Shown in pieces: positions 41,382 to 53,300 of a stretch of DNA of 64,000 nucleotides. The notes beneath the pieces are model-generated. The model worked only from the letters and a program-made list of their open reading frames with translations, searched no databases and was not told the DNA's origin. Positions within the stretch are counted from its first letter, which is position 1; each line of letters opens with the position of its first letter. The position numbers were made by a program, and so were the translations under genes. Origin of the DNA: Vanilla planifolia (lineage: Eukaryota; Streptophyta; Magnoliopsida; Asparagales; Orchidaceae); contig CM043877.1 in NCBI GenBank assembly GCA_023846275.1, positions 10,709,107 through 10,773,106 of the forward strand. The letters are read 5' to 3'.

Positions 41382-44300
41382 GTAACGTCCTCTCGGCGTT
41401 CGTCAGCCACTTTCTGTTGTCGTTCTCTGCCATGATTTTTCTCGAAAATCGGATCGAATTCTTGCGGGCCAAAGTGGAGGAAGTGGTCTTGTGCAAGTGG
41501 ATTTCTTGAGTGCATTGATGGTCTTAACGATTTGGGATGGTTGCAGGTGGATCCGGATTCACATGATCCGGTGGTGTATGATAATGGCGTGACCTACATG
41601 TTCATCCAGCACAACAACGTTTTCCTGATGACCGCCGCGAGGCAGAACTGTAATGCTGCCAGCATACTTCTCTTTCTGCATCGGGTTATTGATGTGAGTA
41701 GCTCTTTGAAATTGGGTTTTTGAGCCTGTGCTGTCGTTTTTATAAGAACTTTGGCATTGCGTGGATCTGATATTCTACTTCCAGGTTTTCAAGCACTACT
41801 TTGAAGAGCTGGAAGAAGAATCACTACGAGATAATTTTGTTGTTGTGGTGAGATATATCTGAACTCTTTTTTGAATAATCTACTTGGTTGGATTTTGTGA
41901 TGTTGCTGATGAACGTCCATGATATATTTGGAGTTCTATCTTTTACTGGCTGTCAAAACTTTAAGCTTTTGTTTTGTCCTGCAGTATGAGTTACTCGATG
42001 AAATGATGGACTTTGGTTACCCTCAGTATACTGAAGCTAAAATTCTTAGCGAATTTATAAAGACAGATGCATACAGGATGGAAGTCACACAGAGGCCTCC
42101 AATGGCCGTGACCAATGCAGTGTCATGGCGTAGTGAAGGGATAAAGTACAAGAAAAATGAAGTAGGCTTTTTATTACCTTTTTCAGCAAGTACTTAGTTG
42201 TATTTTCCCAATTTTATTTTCATGGCAATAGCAGTTTTTTTCTTCCTTCAGGTTTTCTTGGATGTTGTTGAAAGTGTGAATATTCTTGTCAACAGCAATG
42301 GCCAAATTATACGATCTGATGTTGTTGGTGCATTGAAAATGAGGACATATCTAAGGTGTTTGATTCACCTTTCATTAGATTAGATTCTATGCTTAATTTT
42401 AATTGAAAGTTTTGCCATTGTTTTCCTAATTCATCAATTATGTTGTCTCAACATTTTTTTTTACTGAAAATTACTTTTTGATTACTGTAAATGATTTGTA
42501 GAAGTTGTGAACATGTGCATATTGAAAAAGTTATTTACAATAGAACATTGAAGGGTAGAACCTCTATAAAGAAAAGATATTCTATATTCTAGAATTGGTA
42601 AATATCCATTTTTGTCAAAATCCTTTTTATATTTCTTCTACTTTACCCTTAAAACTTTGCAGACTCTAATTTTGATTTCCAAGGAACATACTAAAAGTTG
42701 AATTTGGAATTGGGCTTAATTATTTTGGGAATTAGGTGTTGTCTTCTATATCACTTGTGTTTTAACACATGTCCTAATTGATATGATTGAACTCAACCTG
42801 ACCTGAGCTGGTGTGACATTTGAAACCCTTATATACCCCACTGGTTGTTGATACCTTCATATATTTGATCTTTTAGGGCTAGGTTTGGGTTGATCTAATA
42901 TATGTACAGTTTCCATTCCTAATATTTTTGTTCACGTTTCTTACTCTTGTGCTTGCAATATCATTTTAATATTTTTTTTGGTGGCACAACTTGGTCCCCT
43001 GTCATTGTTACCACTTGTATCTTGACCCAAACTATTGATGAGCTATAACATAGGTTCAAGGGTTTTTGCTGATGTGCAACCAAGTCCTTTGGTTAAGTCA
43101 AATTTTTTATAACTCTTCTTTTTTTTTCATATGTAGTGTGTGAGGTAAACATTATATTTTTCATAAATTTAATTTTAAATCTTATTGTTTGCATGACCTT
43201 TGATCAAAGGAATGGAGTGAAGTTAGAGTTCACAAGAAGAGGATTTCTTTTAATGCTCTTGATATGCACATCATGTACAAAAAGTAGTAGTTTTCTTGCT
43301 TTTGGTTATTAAAATGCCATAAATGTCCAAGGGTCTTTGTTGATGTACAAGCAAGTTCTTTGGTTAAAACAAATTCTTGATAGCATATATTTTTTCACAT
43401 CACATGAAGAGCATGTGAATGAAACGATAACTTTTCATTATTTTACTTTTAATTTTTTTTCTTTACATCACCTTTGATCAAAAGAATAAAAGGAAATTAT
43501 ATTTTGCATGAAAAAAATCCTTTTATTGCACTTGAATTTGCTCATCATGTGCAAAAAGTTATAATTTTTGCAGGTTTTTGTTGTGCAAAATCACTTCTTG
43601 CTTCTCATTAGCGATTCTTAAATAAATGTGGTTACTTTATCAGTAGTTTAAAGGCAGATGTAAACAGCATCAATAATGGGGGAGCTAAATTTACCTTTCA
43701 ATAAGTAAAGGATAACTAGAGTTTGTGATGTGTAGTTTTGGCAATTGTTAGTGATCAACTTAAGGAAATGTGATATTCTATCTTGTGTCCTCATTAAATT
43801 CCAATTTTAAAATTGGACTCTTATATTGTTCTCTTCTCTTAAACAAGTTATCTTCTTTTGATCATTCTTAATATGTTTAAACTAATGAAGAAATTTGCTT
43901 CAAACTTTTCTCTAGTTGGATTTATTCTGACATTTTCACGAGTTTTTCTTTTCTTATACCTTTCAAGTCATTGTTGGACATTTAATAGTTCTATAAATCT
44001 TGTGTTTAGTCTTGATTGGCACCTTGTTAGCGAAGAATACTCCTAGTGCACTTCATGACTTGAAACGCCTTTTATATTTTGTTAGTGACACCACTATTTA
44101 CTTTTCCATCTCTTAGTTGTAATCTAAATATTTAAATCATTCATTCTTCGTAATTACTTTATTACGAATGGTTATGCACATAGTTTAGTGCTATATATTT
44201 TAGAATAGAATTAATGTTAGTTTTTGATCTATCGTGACAAGCCTATTGATTATGAGGTCATTTTTGTATTTTGAGGTTAACTCTACTCACTTATAAAAAA

Positions 44301-47300
44301 TGCCTACATAAAACATATACTATGGCAATAAAGAATGTGAACAATGAAGAAAGCCTAACTAATGCAAAAAGATATGACCCTAATTTCTTTTTTAATCCCC
44401 TACAATACAAACACAAGTAGCTACTTCAATATACAAGGAAGCTTTCAAATGTATTTATGATATTGAAAGGTGTGAAGAGGTGCATTTTAGAAGTTATTGG
44501 CTAACTCAAAAGATGCAATGAATTTGATGTTTTAGTTGTTGTCATAGGAATTTCATTATTATCTGCCTCTCAAATCTTGTCACATTTTGCACCGTATTTT
44601 TCTAACAAGTTCCAAGTAGTGGCTTATGAAATTCCCTTTGCACAATGTTTATGTGACTTTTGGGCCATCTTTCTATTTTTTTTCTTTCATCTGAAAGTTC
44701 ACTTGACTTTATGTTACTTTGTAACCTGTGTGACAAGTTCCAAGTAGTTTCATGTCTGTTTTTCACTAATTTTATGCTCAATAATTTCTATTTCTAGTCT
44801 TCAAATACAATTTTTTCTTAATCTGCATTTCTATTTAAATAATTTTGTTTTTTCCTCTCACAATTTATTGGTCAAGTTGTCTAGAGCGCTGATTAAAAAT
44901 AATTTGTTGAAGTTCATTGAAGCAAGAACTTTAATAATGAAATGACGGCCTACATTTTCTTTTTTCTTAAAAGCATTGCTTAGAAAATTGTATGCTCAAT
45001 TGAAATGCTTTTATAAGTATATATAATTGTTGATTATATTAGAGAATTAAGACAAGTGATAGTGATTTAGAGTCGTTTAGAGTTGGTTTGTCACAATTGT
45101 TCATAAGTAATTAATAAAAATTGGGTTTGAAAGCTATTATTTTTAAATATTATTGAAAAGTTGTGTTTAATTGTTGTTGAGAAATATATAATTTAAAGAT
45201 ATTGGTAAAATTTTCCTTTGAAATTTTTAGGGACAAAATAGCCATTATATGGATAAAAAGGTATTTTTTGAACTATTGAAATAATGTAATGAAATTATAG
45301 TGGTGGCCATCATTTTTGGAAAAATTAATAGAAGTTTTTAAGCTGTTTGACACAAATTAAAATTGGTACTTTTATGATCAAAGATTACTTATTTTAATTA
45401 GTGCCAAGACAAGCTATATTCTCTTCTTTTTTGTGTTTCTTTTTCCCCTTTGTTTCTGGTTCTTAATTTGTCTCACCCCATCTTATTTTAGGAAGTTAAA
45501 TGTTGATTGTTAAGAGCTCTTATTATTTTATTTTCCTTGTTGATCGTTAAAGTTGTAAATTCGAAATTTGATTCACTTGGATATAATGTACAATGATGCG
45601 TTCTGTGGAACAGTTGAATAGTTGTTGGATTACTTGAAAACAATCGTAGAGTAGCAGTTAATCCAACTTTTAGTAATAAATACCCTTGCTCATAGAAAAG
45701 GTGCAAATCATAGAGATTTTTCGATAGCATTCCTGACTAGCGGTCCACCTTCCCATGAGTGAGATTCCATGCATTGACATTGGAACTTCCATCTTAATAC
45801 TCCATGATCCAACATATATTTGGAAGATCCTTTGAAAATTTTGATGGTTTGTCATTCACTGCTAGAATCATATGCCATGTATAGATGATTATAGTCTTTT
45901 CGCACTGTCAAATGTATTAAATTTTGCCAAATCGTATTATAAAGAATGTCTCGCATGGGGTAGGCACAAGGCTAGAAGAAAAAACTTAGCTATCAATACT
46001 TAAACATCCTTCATCCTTGATATTTCTTGGGCCTCTCTTGAAGAGATTCTTATTGCGGTTCACAAAATTTAATTCATCCAGTTTAACTAGTGACATAGCC
46101 TTTCTATTTAACTCCCAAGTTGCATCATTTTAAGAACCATTTGTAAACTTAACAAGTAATGGATACTTGATTATCCAGTGTCTGTTGTGTTTTTTTTGTT
46201 TAGATGGTTTTTCATATAAAAAGTTATGTTTTGTTCTTCTCTTGTTTAGCTAGTTTTAACTTCCCATTCAAGGGTAAGTATATTTATTTATTTTCATCTA
46301 CTATCTCAAGTTATTGAAATATACGTCAACACTCATGTTATGCAAGATTTTAATTTGTCTTTTCTCATGTTTGGTAGAGTTCTAGGATTATTAATGCAAA
46401 GTAGATGATTTGATGAATTGTAGATAATGGTACCAATGCACAATGTAAATGCTTTGTTGTGATTAATTTGCAAGGGTAATTTTTGTTTTTTTTTTCCTCT
46501 CTTCTCTATACATCTATTCTTGTGTAATTGTAACATTAGCAACTCTTAAACCTACAGCGTTGTTTGTATGAATCATTTGATATCATTCAATCCATTTTAG
46601 CTTTCTTTAATATCTAAGTACATCAATTACTTTTTAATAGGTAATAGATGCCTTTTTTGGCCTTTCTTTCCCCATATTTTCTTTTAAGAAAATGCTATAT
46701 TAATTAACATATGAAATCGTGCTCGAACAATACAAGTTGTTACATGATTCTATTCTTAATTAGTGTTGAAAAAACTTTTATGCATTATTTTTTAGTGATA
46801 CGTTTTTAATATAATAATTCATTTATCTGATAGTTTTTATCTCTGCAATACTCATTCCTTTTTATGTTTGAAAGTCTAGTACCAGATATTGATGTCAATA
46901 AAATTTACTATTAGTCTTAAGTGAAACGTTTCAATTACGCAATGCACCAAAAGTGCTTATTCATTTTATCCTATTAACTTGGATTAAGTTTTAGTACCCA
47001 GATATATCTATCATTTTGGAGGATAAATTGCGAAGGGCAAAAGTTTTAATTTTTTTCATTATATATGATCAACATTTTTAATCTTCTTCATTTTTATTGT
47101 CATCTTTGTTAAACTTAGATTTCATATATTTCATTTTAGATTTAGTGTGGAGCCATTTGATTGCATTGATTTAAATTTCTGATTTGAGCAATGATGGAAT
47201 TGGTACAACTTTATTGTTTAGTGTGTTTGGTTTGTAAAATGAAAATAAATTAAAAATGCAAAAAATAATAATGAATTTTTTTCCTTGTTAAAATAAATGA

Positions 47301-50300
47301 GAATAAAATTTTGCTTTTCACATTCACTTTGATCACCACTGTCTTGTCACCAATCATTGCTACTTTCTGGTCAACAATCATTACTGTTGCCACTACGATC
47401 AAATATGATCCTTCATTTTTGTCACTTTTGGATCATTAGATTTTGCTTCCCATCACCTACTCCCTTCAATCATAAACCATTTTTCTAGTTCCATCATTGA
47501 CTACAATCATGCCACCATCGAAATTATAAATTTGAAAGGAAACAAACCGAATTTTAGATTTTAATTTATTCTATTAAATATATTCAACCAAATATTGTGG
47601 TGTATAATTTCAATTTCATCATTGAGAGCTTTGTGAATTTGAAATTCATATGGAATTTTAATTGCCTCCAACCAATGAGCTTTGAAATGAAATAATTTCA
47701 AGGAAAAATTAAAGACTTAATTGGACCTTGAACTCTAACTTATATCTTTAATAAATATTTTTTAAGTGCTTAGAGATGGCATTGCTCTATTGTACATGTT
47801 TGTAATAACTTTAATATACTCATTGTAAACTTTATTCTTTTCTAAGTATTACCAAAGTAGTTTTTTTTATCTTATCATGTATCTTTTCTCCAATTGACAT
47901 TTCAAGAAGTGTATGTAGTATTTGCTACCAATGTAGTTTGCTATAACCAAATTGGTTTTGTGATATTATTATATGATATTGTTATATTATGAACAATTCG
48001 ACTCTTCCAAAGTTTCAATGCGTGACTCAACGATTTAATTTTCTTATATTAGCACCACTTGGGATATTCTTTCTTGTGAAAAAAATAAAATTCATTTTCG
48101 CCTTCCCATTTGTCATGTTTTTAGTATTCAAACTACGTTAAACAATTTATCAACTTAGGCTTTATTTGCATCAAATTATATTATTCAAAGGTTATTTTGA
48201 ATAGGACAAACATAATAGTGCTTTTGAAGAGAGTTTTTTTTTTGTGCAAAATGAGTTTTAGAAATTGTATGTTGAATTTGTTGTGCTTTTTAATTTGAAA
48301 GTAAGAAAGCACTTTGAAAAGTAGTGCACAAAGAGAGCTTGAAAGAAACCTTTTCCTTTTGTACATTTTCATCATTTATAAGAGATATCTTAGCTTATTG
48401 CCTTTTAACATTTCATCTTTTTTAAAACTTCTCTTATCTCCATCTTTTAATGCAACATTAAAATGAACATTTTTTATATTTATTTGCATAATTAAGTTCC
48501 TTTCAACTCAACCATCTTGTTATTATTTTTTTTTGCAACTAATATAGGCTTTTAACAATTTGGTAAGTTTTATCTTGTCCTCTTGCGAAGGATTCCTAAT
48601 GCAAGAGTGATCTGATGAATTTTTATGTCCTCTACTATGATGATGAGTGTATTATACCTTGAGAAATGGCTGGTGCTTTTAATTTAAGTGTTTGTGCTGT
48701 ATGTGTTTAACTAAAAATCATCTTGTTTCGTAGATATTATTATAGTCAAAAGTACATTTTCAAATCTTGGAAAGTTGCAATCGGTGCATAAATTAAGAAT
48801 ATATGATTTTTTTTAAATGAAATTGTGACCTTTTGCAAAATAGACAATTGAAAATTTGAAGCATTTATGGATGAAGGTATTTGCTAGATTGAGGTAAATT
48901 GATGCACAAACTACATGAGATAATCTTATATGGGCTTAGGATCTTATAAATACTTTGAAGAGTTTGATATTTTGATGTTAGTGTTAACAAAATTTGGTTG
49001 TTGTGTTCTAAGATGCACAAAAGGCTTTACTTAAATATTTGTGTTAGTGTGGAACACTTTTTAGAACGTGATAGTTGGTACACCTCTCCAAAATGCATAT
49101 ATACATTGTTTATGGCTTGTCGCATGGCATGTACTAACAAAGAAATAATTAAAAAATGATGGTGTCTTAAGTGGACACATATAGGACAACTTGGCACTTT
49201 TGAGTGGATGATCCAAGGGCACAATTACATAGCTTGATCACATAATACCTCTTATAAAAGGGAATATTATTATATTCTTTTTTTACTTTATTCAAGTTCA
49301 ATTCTTTCCATCACAAACGCACGCCATCATCACATCCTCTATTTTTTTATCATGCCTACTTCATAACATTTTGCTATTTATCACATATCAAATTTTAATT
49401 CTACTTTTTATTACTCAAAGCTTGCTTTTTGTTCTTGGTCCACTTGTTTAGGTTTTAAGAGTTCAATCTCATCTTGTGAATGTTTTGTCTTCAACAACAA
49501 TTTTTAATGTGAAGGATATCTTTATGAAGCGATTTTAAGGTTTTGACCCTTTTCTATTTACTTTATTTGCATTGTTTGATTTTTTGCTTTATAAGCTAAG
49601 TTTTATTATGGTTATGTGGTCTTTTTTGTGTTTATTATATTTATAAATCATTTTGTGGATATTTATACATATACTCTCTATTTTTTTTATTTGCATTATT
49701 CAATATCATGTCCATGTCTTATTTCTTTTGAATTTATCATGATGCCATGTTTGGTGAAGTTGTTTCATTGTGTCTCCATGTTGTGTATGTTTTTCATAGA
49801 ATGTTTGTGTGTATGTGTGTTTTCATGTGAACTTTACATGAGAAGAGGCTAAATGTCACGCCCCGCCTAAACTATCACTATAATCTACTAATAAAATCAG
49901 CTAATCAGAGCATAGCAGCATATAATTGAGGACACAACTGTAAAACTAGGCGAGGGTGACGCAAATAAAATAAAACTGTTACCTTTATAATCAACAGCAA
50001 CTTCAATATATGCATACCTGCCACTTGGGAAATCCTGTACAAAAATTACAAAAAACGAAATAACAGATACGTTTGTACAAAGTCCCATACCATCCTAAGC
50101 ACTCTCTCTCTGTGAATCAGTGGCATGTCCTGTAATGTAAGTAGGGGAAATGAGCTTATAAAGCCCAGTAGGTGAATGCTATGGCTACAAGGATATAACA
50201 TGATGAATATCCAACAACATGCTTTATCTCAAATGTAAATATGGCAAAGATAAATCTGAAATCAGCATGCAATGAATCAAGCAAAGTATGCAATTCATTT

Positions 50301-53300
50301 CTTCTTCTTTTCAATTCTTTTTTTTTTCTTATTCATTTTTTTTTTCTTTTCTTGCTGGGTCCCAGACTTTCCCCATGATCCACATCCCTCATCCCTATCA
50401 TATCATATCACATCTCTATGGCATCTATCTCATCTAGAGACCATTGCCCGTAGGCATATCGTGGCTGGCCAAGCCTATCACGTCGGACCATCCCCGTATC
50501 TCAGCCCTGCACAAAGTGCTAGCCATATACGAGATGTCTCGATCTCTATCACGTCGGACCATCTCCGTATCTCAGCCCTGCACAAAGTGCTAGCCATATA
50601 CGAGATGTCTCGATCTCATCATATCCCTCCGCACTCAGCCCTGCACAAAGTACTAGCAATGCGGGGGAGGTCTCTATGCCATCTCATCATGCCCAGCATC
50701 CTGTGCTGGTGCTCATATGTCCGGGGACTACTGGGATGCGATCTAGGGTCAATTCTTTTTTTTTTTTTTTTTTACTTTTCTTTTTAGGGAATTTAACCCT
50801 TTAAGAGGCATAATCGATACCTCTACACATTTTCTTTGGCATGCTTTACATTTTACTATACCATAGTATCATATTGCAAATTCTCATTTCATTTTCATAT
50901 AATGCCATAATATTTCAAAGCCATGCTTTTATAATAAAATAACAATCACTACTTATATTACTATTTGAATAAATTCACCTACCTGAGGTCCTGAGGGTCC
51001 TGCCATTCTTTGGCCTCTTCCCCTTTCCCTTCCTCTTCTTCTCATTTATTTCAATTACAGGGTGCTGAAATCGCAAATCAATATATTTTTATCAAAATTT
51101 GTTTTAAATGCTGCAACATACAGGTAATTGATCTCTGCAGAATGAACATTAAATTACCTGTCAGAGTTTGCTTTCTTCACACTTATGCAGCCTTCGCCAC
51201 TCAACACTTCTTTTTAATTTCTCCCCCCTTTTTAACACGGAGGCTGCCGCCGACCGCTGCACGGTTCAGAAATTCCCCTCGGATCAAGCCGACACTCGCA
51301 TGCAACCCTCCTTTCTCGGCACGGAAAACGAGAAAGGGCTGCACCGCAAAAATTCCTTTTTCCCTTTGCTGTCCGCGGTTTCCCTGGCTCGGGATGCAAA
51401 AAGGAGAAGGGCTGCACAACAACCCGAAAATCCCAAAAATCCCGTAAAAACCTTTCCCTTCTACGGTTCGAGGAGAGAGAAAATGGCTCGGGAAAGAGAA
51501 AAGGGCTCGGAACTTACCCGGTTCCCCTCCTCGCTGAGCTCGGGACCTGAAATCGCCGCCGCCGGACTACTCCCTTCTTCCGATTTTTCGTCGGGACGGA
51601 GACTGCTGCGGGGAAAAAAAACCCTCGATCCCTACTCCTCTTTTCTCCGCTGCTTCGCGTGGTTCGGCACGAAGGACTGCGCCGTCCTTAACCCTTTTTT
51701 TCTCTCGGGGTCGGGGCGTACGGGCGCACGCGGCATCGTCGGATCGCCTCGCGTCCGACGCCCATGTGTCCTTTCTTCTTTTCTTTTTTTTTTTTTCCAG
51801 GATATTACACTAAAGGTTGATTATGTTTAATTTTGTCATGCATCTGGGTATGATTGTTTGTTTGGATTAGCATTCTACTTAAAGCCAGGTGGTTGCCAAG
51901 GTATGTGTGACTATTAGGCATGTGGTAGTTCAATTTGTAGTTGCAAAATTTATTTGTCTTCTATGTATCTCAAGCTTCTATTAAGTGTTTTCCTACATAT
52001 CTATGAGATTGACTTGAGCAATTTCAGAATATTCCGTCATAAATTATCCTCAAACAAGTTGTCTAGATTTAAAAAGAACTCAAACATTTTTCAAATTACT
52101 TACAAATTTTATAAGAAAATCGCAATAGATGATAGAAAGATTATGGCATTAATCATAGTGGTTTACTGTGTGTAGGATGCTTTGGTTATAGAGAGAGTTT
52201 CTAATATCTATTGCAAGCCCTTTCATTTCTTGTTCTTTTATGTGCTTGTTATAATATCTTTTTTAAGTAGTGCTTATCAGTCAGCCTAGGTCCCTTACCT
52301 TTTCATGGTAAGTTTGTACTTTGTTTGTGTTCAGTATAAGTGAGACTTGATTTATTCTTATATTGTAGGTATAGTATTAGAGTTTTAATATATTAATTAA
52401 TATAATCTCTGCTCATAAACTTAAGCATTTGGATTGTTGGGTGTCCATATAAGTATATATTAAGCCCAATTTTGACCCCTGTTTGACACAACTCTCATAA
52501 CAAATGATATTAAAGGCAGTTTATTGATAGTGACAAATAATTCATGTAGTGGGTAACCCACCTATCTTTGGCACTCTTTCCACCATGGTTGAGCAACCCG
52601 TCTCAAAATCATATTGTGCCTTTACATGTTTAAATACTTTTTGGTGTTCATGATACTTGATGGGTTTGATAATGTTTCTATGGAATTTCATCAATTTCAA
52701 AGTTAAGTATAAGAGTGCTGAATAATGTGAATTAAATTTTTACTTAGAGATTTTTTGGGTATAAGTGATTTTTGGTTTACTTTCACTTTGTGAGTTCTTT
52801 TTAATTGTAGGAGTCTTAAAATACAACAATATAGTCTATACTCATAAATTTTAATTTTTTTGGGTTATTTGGTATCTACTTAAGTATATATTAGGCTTAT
52901 GTTAGGCCCTTGTTTTATGCTAACCTTACCTTGGTTTGATATTTCATTAAGTCAATCAGGAACAATTTACTCTTTAAGTTTCTCTAGCTTGACCTTGGTT
53001 TATATTTATCTTGAAAATAAGCACTATGGATTCATTGAGGCAATAACTCAGGCTTGTTTAATATATAAATATAGAAATCAATAAAAACTATTGAAATATT
53101 AGCTGTGATTAATGGTGAAAATAGATGAATCATTCACACACTTATGAAGCAAGGACATGAGGTGCTGCACGAAAACATGTTAGTGTTAATCCTTGCGTTT
53201 CTTTTATTTTATGGATGGGTAATTTAATCAGTTCCATCATATGGTTTTCGTTGTTACTTGGCCAACTGTTTCCAAGTATCTTGTGCAGTTTTTGATAAAT

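Noticed and set aside
41919..42197. 92-codon frame starting upstream of AP1M exon 4
   Set aside because: It is exon 4 read together with flanking intron. The splice sites and family alignment give 41985-42161.
50272..50787. 171-codon open frame with repeated segments
   Set aside because: It is a translation of poly-T tracts and the 71-bp LTR sub-repeats, not a gene.
51168..51830. 220-codon open frame in AP1M intron 5
   Set aside because: It lies in the GC-rich part of the solo LTR and runs across its 3' terminus and target duplication. Composition alone explains it, and no domain is seen.
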